64,000 nt of DNA from an uncultured Lachnospiraceae bacterium (lineage in GTDB: Bacteria; Bacillota; Clostridia; Lachnospirales; Lachnospiraceae). The stretch is from contig CANRMI010000010.1 in assembly GCA_947631685.1 (NCBI GenBank), positions 36,841 through 100,840 of the forward strand. Reading direction: 5' to 3'. The notes under the pieces are model-generated. The model saw nothing but the letters and a program-made list of their open reading frames with translations, ran no database searches and had not been told where the DNA came from. Shown here piece after piece: positions 1 to 8,598 of this stretch (position 1 is its first letter; every line of letters begins with the position of its first letter). Position numbers and translations under genes: made by a program.

Positions 1-36
1 TAACAGTATATGCGGACAGGAGGAAACGGTTCCCTT

Positions 37-441
37 CTATTCGGACTTTTCCTCAGGGAACGCGATGTCCACCGCTTCCTCGTCGGGAATCAGATCTTCC
101 TTTTTGCTGGTAAATTTATTGATCACGTCGGGGATCATATCCAGAATCTTGGTAACGGCGTCCTGATTTCTTACATTCACCAGTTTGCTGGAGCCGTCCT
201 TTCCAATCACAAGCACCGCGCTGGGAGTCATCTTGCCGCCAATGCCACCCGCGCCGCTCTGGGAGCGCTTCTCACCGTTTAAACCCGCTCCGGCCCCTAC
301 GCCGAAAGATACGTCCACCAGGGGCAGAATGATGGTATCTCCTATTTTAGTGGCCTCTCCCACTACCGTTTTGGTGGAAAGCACCGTATCCATTCCTTTT
401 AACAAAGCTTCCACTACTCCGTTCAACTGATTTTCCGCCAT
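37..441 (-). CDS. gerW: GerW/YtfJ-family sporulation protein
   Basis: A 134-residue protein matching the GerW (YtfJ) spore germination family. It has the family's N-terminal segment (EALLKGMDTVLSTKTVVGEA), the Gly-rich core VSFGVGAGAG, and the GGIGGKMTPSAVLVI stretch. In Bacillus subtilis this protein is made in the forespore and is needed for normal germination; that role here is by family. The start follows GGGAGG by seven bases and overlaps the stop of the upstream DUF2953 gene (TAATG), so the two are translationally coupled. The ytfI-ytfJ order is the same as in Bacillus. No terminator is visible before the window edge. Confidence 0.93.
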   Translation of the reverse strand: MAENQLNGVVEALLKGMDTVLSTKTVVGEATKIGDTIILPLVDVSFGVGAGAGLNGEKRSQSGAGGIGGKMTPSAVLVIGKDGSSKLVNVRNQDAVTKILDMIPDVINKFTSKKEDLIPDEEAVDIAFPEEKSE

Positions 442-1502
442 TATTTTTCCTCCCTTTTCATTTCCTTGACGAAAGTCCTAAGCTGTTTATCCAGCACAAC
501 GCAGAGTACATGCCATAAGACCGTAAAAATAACGATATTTCCCTTTATATCAACGTGACCCTCCCAGACGGTATTTTCAAAATCCGCCGCCAGGTTCACA
601 TTATTTCCCAAAAGCGGGGAAAGCATACCGTAGACAGCGCACAGATACCCTGTTGTGTCAGGGGAACCCGTTCCTATATGCAGGTCTGCCTTCAGCACCT
701 TAGGACGGATGCTTTTTAAAATCCGGAACACGCGTTTTTTCACCCGTTTGAAAAAGCGGCGGTTTTGGGGAGCCTCCAGCGTATTTTTATAATATACCAC
801 AGTTGCTTTGAGCTCTTCCGCTTTCTGCAGGCCGTTTTTTATTTTATCATAAACGGAAAGGATTGTGTACTTTATCTTTTCAAAAATTTCCCGAATCCGC
901 TCTTTCAGCGTTTTTCTATGGGATTTGCGGGATTTTTTTGATTTTTCAGGTTGTTCCGGCTCCTTTTGGGACTCGGTCCGTTCCTGTCTGCTGTCGGCTT
1001 CCGGCTGCTTCGATCCTGCCTCTGGCTGCTGAGATTCGTTTTCCGATGGCTTAGTTCCGGTTTCCTGCCGCTTGATTTCATCTTCCGGCGGCTGCGGTTC
1101 GTTTTCCGGCGGTTTCATTCCGGTTTCCTTCCGCTTGATTTCATCTTCCGACGGCTCAGGCTCTTTTTCCTGCCCTTTCGGGGGAGGGGCTGTTGCCTGG
1201 TTTTCTTTCTCTTTCCCTTTCTCCTGCTTCGGCGGCTTTTTTGCCGAAGAATCAAAGAGTTTAATGCCGCAAAACTTTACGGTCAGATTTCCCGGCTCCG
1301 GATAATCAGCACGGGCTGACAGAAGATGCAGCAGATAAGTTACCCTCACCTGCAGCCACAGCGCGTCACCCTCCTTATGGCCTTTCAGTTTATAGCGGAC
1401 AGGTACAAACAGCACCAGCAGTATAAGCAAAAGCAGAACGCCGAGCAGGGATAACAGCACAATGCCGATCACACTCAGGATCTGCAGGATCACATGTAGC
1501 AT
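441..1502 (-). CDS. DUF2953 membrane-anchored protein (YtfI-like)
   Basis: 353 residues. Residues about 5-36 form one strongly hydrophobic membrane segment. A short beta-rich part follows (to about 85), then a highly charged Pro/Glu/Lys linker (about 88-200) with an internal repeat, then the DUF2953-like C-terminal part ending in a second hydrophobic stretch (NIVIFTVLWHVLCVVL). The family is the usual partner of gerW/ytfJ in sporulating Firmicutes; its molecular role is unknown. The ATG has GGAG eight bases upstream and overlaps the 3' end of the preceding small gene by 13 bases. The long linker is unusual and probably varies quickly between strains. Confidence 0.85.
   Translation of the reverse strand: MLHVILQILSVIGIVLLSLLGVLLLLILLVLFVPVRYKLKGHKEGDALWLQVRVTYLLHLLSARADYPEPGNLTVKFCGIKLFDSSAKKPPKQEKGKEKENQATAPPPKGQEKEPEPSEDEIKRKETGMKPPENEPQPPEDEIKRQETGTKPSENESQQPEAGSKQPEADSRQERTESQKEPEQPEKSKKSRKSHRKTLKERIREIFEKIKYTILSVYDKIKNGLQKAEELKATVVYYKNTLEAPQNRRFFKRVKKRVFRILKSIRPKVLKADLHIGTGSPDTTGYLCAVYGMLSPLLGNNVNLAADFENTVWEGHVDIKGNIVIFTVLWHVLCVVLDKQLRTFVKEMKREEK
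1023..1148 (-). repeat. Two 63-bp in-frame tandem repeats in the DUF2953 linker
   Basis: Two adjacent units encode ED-EIKR-x-ETG-x-KP-x-EN-E-x-Q, residues about 119-139 and 140-160 of the DUF2953 protein. The segment cttgatttcatcttccg recurs exactly 63 bases apart, at 1071 and 1134. The period is a multiple of three, so gain or loss of units would keep the frame. Confidence 0.75.
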
Positions 1503-1801
1503 TTCAGGTACTCCTTCAGTTCACAGTCACCTCGCGCGGCAAAGGTTTCTTCGGTAATCTGCCTCACCAGATCCACCGCCTCATCATATCCTGCGGCCAG
1601 ACCTATGATATAGGGCGGATTCTGCCGAAAATACTTTTGGGAAAGAAAGCCGGCCTTATATATGTCCAGCTGGTCCACAGGATTTCTGGACAGGGTAATC
1701 ACATAAGCGTTCAAAAGCTTTGCGTGCTTTTTCAGTTTATGTATCACTTTATCAGGATCATGCAGGTCTTTTCCCACATACAATCTCGGATACAGTTCCA
1801 T
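1490..1801 (-). CDS. conserved hypothetical protein, 103 aa
   Basis: I do not recognise the family. The start is placed at the internal ATG giving MELYPRLYVGKDL because AAAGGAG lies six bases upstream of it; the longer reading frame (to 1885) would start without a ribosome-binding site and overlap the promoter region. The protein is soluble, with a predicted basic helix (HKLKKHAKLL) and a Cys near the end (KCYM). It is first in the operon with DUF2953 and gerW, which suggests but does not prove a sporulation-linked role. Confidence 0.6.
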   Translation of the reverse strand: MELYPRLYVGKDLHDPDKVIHKLKKHAKLLNAYVITLSRNPVDQLDIYKAGFLSQKYFRQNPPYIIGLAAGYDEAVDLVRQITEETFAARGDCELKEYLKCYM

Positions 1802-1841
1802 ACCCGGCTCCTTTCTCTCATAAATTCTATATTCAGTATCC

Positions 1842-1847
1842 AGTATA
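1842..1847 (-). promoter_or_regulatory. extended -10 promoter for the gerW operon
   Basis: On the minus strand TGG-TATACT lies about 40 bases upstream of the first gene's ATG. The TGn extension is present but no good -35 box is found 17 bases upstream, so this is a tentative call. Confidence 0.4.
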
Positions 1848-1878
1848 CCATAATTTACCCTTTTTCCATAGTAAAATG

Positions 1879-1907
1879 TTGACATTGTGTTTCATTATTT
1901 TTATAAT
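1879..1907 (+). promoter_or_regulatory. perfect-consensus sigma-A promoter ahead of the HD-GYP gene
   Basis: TTGACA at 1879-1884, a 17-base spacer, then TATAAT at 1902-1907, an exact match to the housekeeping consensus at both boxes. It lies 50 bases upstream of the HD-GYP start codon. Confidence 0.85.
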
Positions 1908-1956
1908 CAAAAATGTACGTATTTCTATATGAACAAAGGATAACAGAGGAATTCGC

Positions 1957-3030
1957 ATGAAAACCATTGCACGTGCCGCCCTTGAACCCAATATGGAGCT
2001 GGCTGAGGATATTTACGGCAGCAACGGAGAACTGATCGCCGCTGCTCATACCAAAGTGGACGATTCCACTATATCGCGTCTGATACGCCATGATATTATG
2101 GTGGTAAATATCATGGAAGATATCGACTACGCAGCCACACATCTGGAAAGAGTCCGCCTTTCTGACGGCTATAAACAGTTTGTAAGCTCTTATCAGAATC
2201 TTTTTCCGTATTATAAAAGCATGATGAACGCTCTGGTGGAAAACGGTACTCCCGTGGACACCAAATCCCTGCTGGAAATTTATCACGCCTTGACAGACTC
2301 CATTACCTTTGGCAGGACGCTTTTGGACTATTTATACCTGATGCTTGCCAGTGAGGACGAAATGACTCATGCCCACTGTCTGAACTCCGCTTTGATCGCC
2401 GGCGTCTTCGCGAACTGGCTGGGCATGAAAGAGGAAGAAAAAAACGCCCTCATTCTCTGCGCCTATTTTTATGACATCGGCAAATTGAAGCTGCCCAACG
2501 ACCTGCTCTGGAAACCGGGAAAGCTGACCGATGTGGAGTTTGCCCGTATCAAGACACATCCTATTCTGGGCTACGATATTGTCAAGGACCAGACCAACCT
2601 AAGCCCCGCCATTTTTAAAAGTATTCTAATGCATCATGAACGCTGCGACGGACAGGGCTATCCTTCTCATCTGAAAATGGAGCAGATCGACTTTTACGCG
2701 AGGCACATTGCCATTATAGACGCTTATGAAGCGATGACCTCTCCCAGAACCTACCGTCCCACTCTGATGCCCCTGCAGGTCTTAGAGCGCTTTGAAGCCA
2801 GCGGTATGATGCAGTATGACTATTCCATCCTGCATCCTGTCATGACGCGTATCGCGGATTCCCAAATAGGCATGACCGTAAAATTAAGCGACGATTCCAT
2901 GTGGGAGATCTTTTTGATCAACCAGCTTCATATGTCGCGGCCCATCCTGCGCAGAAACGCATCCGAAGACAAGATCGAGCTTCTGGATCTAATGGAACGC
3001 GGCGACCTGCAGATCACCGCGATCTATTGA
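1957..3030 (+). CDS. HD-GYP domain protein with altered HD motif
   Basis: 357 residues, an HD-GYP-type domain (about 110-330) after an N-terminal region of about 100 residues. Seen motifs: HAHCLNSALIAG, AYFYDIGKLKLP (residues 169-180), IKTHPILGYDI, HHERCDGQGYP (226-236) and IAIIDAYEAMTSPRTYRP. Active members carry LHDIGK; here the His is Tyr (YD, 172-173) although the GYP signature is intact. The family degrades cyclic di-GMP. Loss of this metal-ligand His suggests weak or no hydrolysis, so a binding or sensor role is possible. The start has GAGG seven bases upstream. Confidence 0.88.
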   Translation: MKTIARAALEPNMELAEDIYGSNGELIAAAHTKVDDSTISRLIRHDIMVVNIMEDIDYAATHLERVRLSDGYKQFVSSYQNLFPYYKSMMNALVENGTPVDTKSLLEIYHALTDSITFGRTLLDYLYLMLASEDEMTHAHCLNSALIAGVFANWLGMKEEEKNALILCAYFYDIGKLKLPNDLLWKPGKLTDVEFARIKTHPILGYDIVKDQTNLSPAIFKSILMHHERCDGQGYPSHLKMEQIDFYARHIAIIDAYEAMTSPRTYRPTLMPLQVLERFEASGMMQYDYSILHPVMTRIADSQIGMTVKLSDDSMWEIFLINQLHMSRPILRRNASEDKIELLDLMERGDLQITAIY

Positions 3031-3475
3031 CGTCTTTTATCCCCCAGAGATTGTTCTTTCTCATTGTCAGATACTCTTCATATCCTTTTTCCAGTATCTG
3101 CTTTTCATTGGAAAATTTTAACAGATGATAGGCCTCATGATATTTGTAAAACCCGGAATCCACGAAATATTCCTCACGCTGGGGTTTACTGTAATAGCTG
3201 TCCGCCATCATCAAATACCAGTGCACTTCTTTTTCGACTACATCCTCCGGCACATTGAAAGTATATTCACTCTTTCCGATGTATTTCATCACGCTGGCGC
3301 GGGCTCCCGTTTCCTCCAAGACCTCCCGCAGAGCCGTTTCCCGGAACGCTTCTCCCTCTTCCACCGTACCCTTGGGCAATACCCATCCTTCGTATTTGTT
3401 CTTGACATTCTTATACAAAAGAAGAATCTTTCCCCGAAAAATAACCACACCGCCGCAGCTGGTCGCTTCTATCAT
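3014..3475 (-). CDS. Nudix hydrolase
   Basis: 153 residues with a complete Nudix box, G-x5-E-x7-REVLEETGA, starting at GTVEEGEAFRE. Nudix enzymes cleave nucleoside diphosphates linked to another group; the substrate cannot be told here. The start chosen is the ATG giving MIEATSCGG, because GGGAGG sits seven bases upstream. The frame is open further upstream, but that part (MRRLSDW...) covers the promoter. The C-terminal 17 bases overlap the convergent HD-GYP gene, so the two transcripts run into each other with no visible terminator. Confidence 0.88.
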   Translation of the reverse strand: MIEATSCGGVVIFRGKILLLYKNVKNKYEGWVLPKGTVEEGEAFRETALREVLEETGARASVMKYIGKSEYTFNVPEDVVEKEVHWYLMMADSYYSKPQREEYFVDSGFYKYHEAYHLLKFSNEKQILEKGYEEYLTMRKNNLWGIKDVNRSR

Positions 3476-3521
3476 TGCAATACCTCCCGACATGGTGTGC
3501 CAATTCCATTGACCTATCTTC

Positions 3522-3550
3522 AGTATAGTCCAATCAGACAACCTGCGCAA
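3522..3550 (-). promoter_or_regulatory. sigma-A promoter for the Nudix gene
   Basis: Minus strand TTGCGC (3545-3550), 17-base spacer, TATACT (3522-3527), just downstream of the PBP stop and about 50 bases ahead of the Nudix ATG. Confidence 0.65.
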
Positions 3551-3559
3551 CTGTTTTTA

Positions 3560-4993
3560 TTACTCGAAATAGGCGTCAAATACCACCCTGGCCACGGGAA
3601 CCGCATATTCACTGCCGCTTCCCGCACCCTCCAGGATCACCGTAACACAGATCTCAGGATCTTCCACGGGAGCAAAGCCTGTAAACCAGGCATGGCTGTC
3701 TCCTTTGACTTTACCGTATTCCGCGGAACCCGTTTTTCCTCCCACCGTATAAGACAGGCCGGACAGCCCCCTTCCGGTGCCTTCCTCCACTACTTTTTGC
3801 ATCAAATCCCTTAAAATGGCGCTTTCCTCTTCGCTCATGACCCTGCCGCAGACAGAGGGCTTAAACTGCCGGATCACAGTCCCCTCGCAATTCACTACCC
3901 GGTCTACCACATAGGGCGTATAACAGATTCCCCCGTTTGCCGCGGCTGCCGTGATCATATTCAGCTGCATCGGGGACATCTGGGTTTTGCCCTGTCCTAT
4001 AGCCGTCTGGAGCATTTCGTCCGCGGAAAGGGTTTCTAAAGGCGCCACACTGCCCTGGGAATAGGGAAAGGCAACCGGCAGCGTATTGTTAAAAAACGCC
4101 GCGTCTAAAGTAGCCGCAAAGCTTTCCCGATCCAGGCCGGAGCCGATATGGGCAAAGGCCGCGTTGCAGGAGCGGGAAAAAGCTTCCTCAAAATCAATCT
4201 CTCCATGGCGGGAACCGTGGTAACAGTTGATCCTGCTTCCGCCCTCTTCATAGGCACCGCCGCAGTCATAAGTATATTCCTGCCAGGTTTCCGGATTCTC
4301 CCGGATATATTCCAGTGCGGTCAGTATCTTGAAGGTGGAGCCCGGAGGATAGAGTCCCTGTGTGGCCCTGTTGACCAGAGTACCTGATTCCTCATCCTCC
4401 ATAAGACGCGGCCAGAGCTCTTCTATCCGGTTGGGATCATAATCGGGCAGAGATACCATAGCCAGTATCCTGCCGGTATCCACTTCCGTGACGATCACGG
4501 CTCCGCTGCGGCCGCGCATGGCTTTTCGGGCCGCCTCCTGCAGACCGACATCCAGCGTGGTATAAACGTCGTCCGCCGGATTCTTGGTACCGGTTCTGCC
4601 GTTTATAACCCGCAGCGCTAAAGGCGCGTTGGTATGCAGCAGGTAATAGTTAGCCTGTTCCTCCACGCCGCTCCTTCCGTATGTAGAATATCCGATCACA
4701 TGGGCAAAGGTCTCCCCATAAGGATATACTCTGGCTTCCGTGCCATCCTCCCCGACATCCGTATAAGCCAGCACCGTTCCGTCCGCCGCGTAAATACTTC
4801 CCCGCACGTTCTGGGAAGCCAGCAGCTTCTGCCTGGAGTTGTAGCTGTTGTTGATGAGCGTTTTCTCATTTAGGGCCACAAACCAGACCAGATACCCTAT
4901 CATGCCCACAAAGAGAAGGGCGAAAAAGCCCGTCACCGCAATGATATTACGGTTTTTTCTTTTTTTGTACGGCTGTTTTTTGTTTTCCGCCAC
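3560..4993 (-). CDS. class B penicillin-binding protein (peptidoglycan transpeptidase)
   Basis: 477 residues. One membrane helix (about 17-40) follows a basic tail, then a short dimerisation region and the transpeptidase domain. Catalytic motifs are complete: STFK (Ser219), SCN (275-277) and KTGSAE (420-425). It cross-links peptidoglycan stem peptides outside the membrane. It is short and lacks PASTA domains, resembling PbpA-type partners of SEDS glycosyltransferases rather than full FtsI. The start is GTG with GGAGG eight bases upstream. It overlaps the 3' end of the SEDS gene by 47 bases, the usual PBP-SEDS pairing. Confidence 0.92.
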   Translation of the reverse strand: MAENKKQPYKKRKNRNIIAVTGFFALLFVGMIGYLVWFVALNEKTLINNSYNSRQKLLASQNVRGSIYAADGTVLAYTDVGEDGTEARVYPYGETFAHVIGYSTYGRSGVEEQANYYLLHTNAPLALRVINGRTGTKNPADDVYTTLDVGLQEAARKAMRGRSGAVIVTEVDTGRILAMVSLPDYDPNRIEELWPRLMEDEESGTLVNRATQGLYPPGSTFKILTALEYIRENPETWQEYTYDCGGAYEEGGSRINCYHGSRHGEIDFEEAFSRSCNAAFAHIGSGLDRESFAATLDAAFFNNTLPVAFPYSQGSVAPLETLSADEMLQTAIGQGKTQMSPMQLNMITAAAANGGICYTPYVVDRVVNCEGTVIRQFKPSVCGRVMSEEESAILRDLMQKVVEEGTGRGLSGLSYTVGGKTGSAEYGKVKGDSHAWFTGFAPVEDPEICVTVILEGAGSGSEYAVPVARVVFDAYFE

Positions 4994-6305
4994 GGGTACT
5001 GCCTCCTTCCCGTTCCTTGATCCAAATACTCTGTATCAGCATGAACATCGTGATACTGGCCAGTATCGAGCTGCCGCCGTAACTGACAAAGGGCAGCGTG
5101 ACGCCGGTCAGCGGAATGAACTTAATACCGCCTCCGATAGTTAAAAAGACCTGGAAGATATAAATGACGCCAAATCCCATGACTGTCAGGCGTCCAAAGG
5201 AATCCTTTAATCCCATGCCCATCCGCATCATGCACACGAAACAGTTTAAGCAGATAAGTATCAGGCAGACGCCGCTTATGACGCCCAGCTCCTCACAAAT
5301 GGCTGAGAAAATAAAATCCGTGATAACGTCCGGAATATCCTCCGGCCGGCCGTTTAAGAGCCCGGTGCCGAACCAGCTTCCGTTTCCTAAAGCAAACATG
5401 GACTGCGTGATCTGGTAGCTTTGGTTGTCAATATAGGTAAAGGGTTTCAAAAAAGCCAGCACCCTTACTCTCACATGGGGAAACAAAAAGTAGGCGCACA
5501 CGGCGCTGATACAGCCGCCCAGCGTCCCCAGCCCCAGATACAGATAACTTCCGGTAGCCAAAAAGACCAAAAAAACAAATCCCACAAAGAAGATCAGGGC
5601 ACTGCCCAAATCTTTCGAAATAGCCAGCACTGCCACATGAAGAGCCGCCAGCAGTGTGACAATCTCCACTCTTTTAAATGACACGTCCTGGCAGAGCGCC
5701 GCCGCCAAAAAGATGATAAAAAGCAGCTTTACCGCCTCCGAGGGTTGAAAAGTAACGTGCAGAAAAGACAGGGACAGCTTGGAGCCTCTTGTCAGCTTTC
5801 CCACCAGCAGAACCACGCTTAAAACCGCGATTCCCGATACCGCGTAGAACAGATAGTACGTCTGATGCGGTAAATTGAGTTTTCTAAACAGCGCCGGCCA
5901 AAAGAGCCCGGCCAGAAATACCGCCGCCGCGATGCAAAACTGCCGTATCGCCCTGTCAGGAGACAGCCGCCCTAAGATCACAAATCCCAATCCCAAAAGC
6001 ATACACATATTATGTAAGAGCAGTCTGTTTATAGAAGGGTAGATCAGAGGCGTCAAGCACAATACTGTCAGGAAAAAGACCTGCAGGAATAGATAGAAAA
6101 ACAAATATCTTTTGTCACCGCTTTTACAGTACAGCGTCATAAAACAAAAGAACTGGGTGAGAAAGATCAGGCCGGTCTGCACTCCGTAGGAGATACTCTG
6201 CCGCTTTTTATCATGGAGCCGGAATATCAGGAAGCTTTCCAGGGCATAGAGTGCCACTGTAAACGTAATGATATATTTGGATAACTCCACCAGATATTCC
6301 CTCAT
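4947..6305 (-). CDS. FtsW/RodA/SpoVE-family SEDS peptidoglycan polymerase
   Basis: 452 residues with about 10-12 membrane helices. SEDS signatures are visible: ISKDLGSALIFFVGF, the PxxxTDFIFSAICEELG motif, and the C-terminal GVTLPFVSYGGSS. SEDS proteins polymerise glycan strands from lipid II with a class B PBP. The adjacent overlapping PBP gene is the expected partner. Whether it serves elongation, division or spore cortex cannot be decided here. The tail is very basic (TRGGKQKTAVQKKKK). The start lies four bases after the U32 stop, so the genes are cotranscribed. Confidence 0.92.
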   Translation of the reverse strand: MREYLVELSKYIITFTVALYALESFLIFRLHDKKRQSISYGVQTGLIFLTQFFCFMTLYCKSGDKRYLFFYLFLQVFFLTVLCLTPLIYPSINRLLLHNMCMLLGLGFVILGRLSPDRAIRQFCIAAAVFLAGLFWPALFRKLNLPHQTYYLFYAVSGIAVLSVVLLVGKLTRGSKLSLSFLHVTFQPSEAVKLLFIIFLAAALCQDVSFKRVEIVTLLAALHVAVLAISKDLGSALIFFVGFVFLVFLATGSYLYLGLGTLGGCISAVCAYFLFPHVRVRVLAFLKPFTYIDNQSYQITQSMFALGNGSWFGTGLLNGRPEDIPDVITDFIFSAICEELGVISGVCLILICLNCFVCMMRMGMGLKDSFGRLTVMGFGVIYIFQVFLTIGGGIKFIPLTGVTLPFVSYGGSSILASITMFMLIQSIWIKEREGGSTRGGKQKTAVQKKKKP

Positions 6306-6308
6306 GGT

Positions 6309-8558
6309 TTATTCCACTCCTCTCTTTTCGTGTCCCCTGGTATATTCCCTATAGGGGATCGAAGGCCGCTCTCCCCGCAGCAGTCCGGCAAAAAAGCGCA
6401 GTACCTCTTCCGTTTCTCTTTTGCTTTCCACAGTAAAGGCAAGGCGTATATCGCCTGACATTTCCCCTCCTGCCACTTTCTCATGCAAAGACAGGGGAAG
6501 GGAATTGTACAATATGTTGAAGCAGTGACCGCAGCTGCTTACCACAGGGAAGGTCTTGTTCATGCGGTCTTTCAGATACAGCGTACCGCCCGATCCGCCT
6601 TCTTTCGTCGTAGCTTCCTTTCTACAGTTTCCCTTTGTCAGGGCCACGCAGTTTGCCGTTACCATCAGAGGCAGCCGGCCGTAGACCACTTCCTCCAATA
6701 CAGCCTTTCTCCTCCCAGGCTCCCCGCCGGAAAGCAGCGCTCTCCTTTCTCTTCCGTTGAGTTCGTAGGAAAGACAGATACTTTCCGCTCTTTCTGCCCA
6801 GAAGTCAAAGGTTTTCTGGTTAAAGCAATTCAGTCCCGCGTCCAGGGAAACAGGGCCGGTATAGGCGGTTTCCCGCAGCCAGGCACAGGTTTCCAGATTT
6901 CTGGCTAAAACGCCGTCCACCTTTTCAAGCAGAGACTTTTTTCTCTCCCAATCCGCAAGATCCCTGCTCCTTGTCACATAGGGCAGGGCCAGATATATCC
7001 GATAATCCCCGCCGGTCATATCTCGGCGCCTTTGAATTTCCTCCAGCTTTTCTTCTGTATCGACCAGTTTCTCCTCCAGATAGAGAATATCCGGCCGTAG
7101 TCCGGAACCGGCCAGAGCCTCAAACTGCTCCATGCTGCTGACCAGGACTCTCACTCCATGCTTACGGTCGCGTTCCTCTCCTTCTGCCGGATATAGAGCC
7201 GGCTGTTGGGTATTTTCAGCATTTTGGCAGACTTCTGTCCGTTTGAAAGCCGGAGATCTTTCCGAAAAGGAATCTAAAAGGGCCTGAATCCCCCGCCGCC
7301 GCAGCTCATTTAAGGCCTTTAAGGGATAGAAAACATCCCCGGCCAGATACAATTCCAGATCCTCTGCCTTTGCCGAAAAAGGAGTATTTCCCAGCTTTAA
7401 CAGAGCCGTTTTGATATTTTCAGCCGAAACCGGATGGCTGCGGGCCTCCTGCGTCAAAATTCCTTCTGTCCGGACACTGTGTATCCGGCCGTTTAGATCC
7501 TCCGCCTGAAGCGCCAGCCACGCCCTTTCCCCTGCCGTAAATCCGGCCTGCATTTTGATTTTCTTTTTAAGCGGCGTTTCCAGGTACTGACGGCGGATCT
7601 CTTCCAGTATCCTTTCGTCGCTGCCGTTGTAGGAAGGAGAAGTAAGTGTCACCATCTCCCGGCCGTTCTGTTTGAAGTAGTAGCCTTCCTGTATACCCGA
7701 ACGGATATAGAGAGAAGCCAGTATTTGCTTGTCCTCCCCGCTTACGCTGTAACCCTCTTTTCCCTTTTGGGCAAAAAGATCCAGATATTTCCTATACACA
7801 GCCGTCACTCCCGCCGCATATTCCGGTTTTTTCATCCTGCCCTCTATCTTAAAGGAGTCGATCCCGGCTTCGATCAATGCCGGTAGAATATCTATGGTAC
7901 ACATGTCCTTTAAGCTTAAGGGATAGCATTCTTTTCCGTCTTCTCCAATACGGTAGGGCAGCCTGCAGGGCTGGGCACAGCGTCCCCTGTTTCCGCTTCT
8001 GCCGCCTAAGAGACTGCTGAAAAGGCACTGGCCGGAATAGGAATAGCACATGGCTCCGTGAATAAAAGTCTCTATTTCCAGCCCCGTCCGCTCTTTGATT
8101 TCTGAAATCTCCGCTAAGGACAGTTCTCTCGCGGGCACAATGCGGGATACCCCCATCCGTTTCAGCATTCCGGCTCCCGCGGCCCCTGTCAGGCTCATCT
8201 GGGTGCTGGCGTGAAGGGGCAGTTCCGGGAAAGCTTCCCTGATCAGGAGCAGTGCCCCCAGATCCTGCACGATCACTCCGTCCAGCCCGGCTGCTGCACA
8301 GGGCTTTAAATAGGCCGGCAGTTCCTCCAGCTCCTGATCCTTTAGCAGGGTATTGACCGTCAGGTATACTTTTTTCCCGAATACATGGGCATAAGAAACA
8401 GCCCTGCAGACCTCTTCCTCCGTAAAATTATCCGCATAGGCCCTTGCTCCATATTTTGTGCCGGCCAGATAAACCGCGTCCGCTCCGGCGGCGACCGCCC
8501 CCAGAAAACCTTCGTAATTTCCCGCCGGTGCCAAAAGCTCCGGTAATTTCTTTCCCAT
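6309..8558 (-). CDS. U32 family peptidase/hydroxylase-like protein with DUF3656
   Basis: 749 residues. The N-terminal half is a U32 TIM-barrel (LLAPAGNYEGFLGAVAAGAD) with the U32 signature ETFIHGAMCYSYSGQCLFSS at about 165-184. Further Cys residues (GRCAQPCRLPYR, KDMC) fit an Fe-S site known from RlhA/TrhP-type relatives. The C-terminal half resembles the DUF3656 collagenase-like extension. Relatives modify RNA by hydroxylation rather than acting as proteases, so the peptidase name is historical. No Shine-Dalgarno precedes the ATG directly; a hairpin sits between an AAAGGG and the start. It lies between zapA and the SEDS gene. Confidence 0.88.
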   Translation of the reverse strand: MGKKLPELLAPAGNYEGFLGAVAAGADAVYLAGTKYGARAYADNFTEEEVCRAVSYAHVFGKKVYLTVNTLLKDQELEELPAYLKPCAAAGLDGVIVQDLGALLLIREAFPELPLHASTQMSLTGAAGAGMLKRMGVSRIVPARELSLAEISEIKERTGLEIETFIHGAMCYSYSGQCLFSSLLGGRSGNRGRCAQPCRLPYRIGEDGKECYPLSLKDMCTIDILPALIEAGIDSFKIEGRMKKPEYAAGVTAVYRKYLDLFAQKGKEGYSVSGEDKQILASLYIRSGIQEGYYFKQNGREMVTLTSPSYNGSDERILEEIRRQYLETPLKKKIKMQAGFTAGERAWLALQAEDLNGRIHSVRTEGILTQEARSHPVSAENIKTALLKLGNTPFSAKAEDLELYLAGDVFYPLKALNELRRRGIQALLDSFSERSPAFKRTEVCQNAENTQQPALYPAEGEERDRKHGVRVLVSSMEQFEALAGSGLRPDILYLEEKLVDTEEKLEEIQRRRDMTGGDYRIYLALPYVTRSRDLADWERKKSLLEKVDGVLARNLETCAWLRETAYTGPVSLDAGLNCFNQKTFDFWAERAESICLSYELNGRERRALLSGGEPGRRKAVLEEVVYGRLPLMVTANCVALTKGNCRKEATTKEGGSGGTLYLKDRMNKTFPVVSSCGHCFNILYNSLPLSLHEKVAGGEMSGDIRLAFTVESKRETEEVLRFFAGLLRGERPSIPYREYTRGHEKRGVE

Positions 8559-8560
8559 AA

Positions 8561-8592
8561 AGCAAACAACGCTGCCCGCAGACCGGACAGCG
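8561..8592 (-). terminator. hairpin between zapA and the U32 gene
   Basis: A 9-bp stem (8570-8578 with 8584-8592, one G-T pair) and 5-base loop, followed on the minus strand by TTGTTTGCTTT. It could be a weak terminator or a structured leader ahead of the U32 gene; the T-run is interrupted. Confidence 0.45.
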
Positions 8593-8598
8593 CCCTTT

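Noticed and set aside
3125..3814. Plus-strand open frame of 229 codons
   Set aside because: Antisense to the Nudix and PBP genes, rich in His/Phe/Arg, without a ribosome site or family motif.
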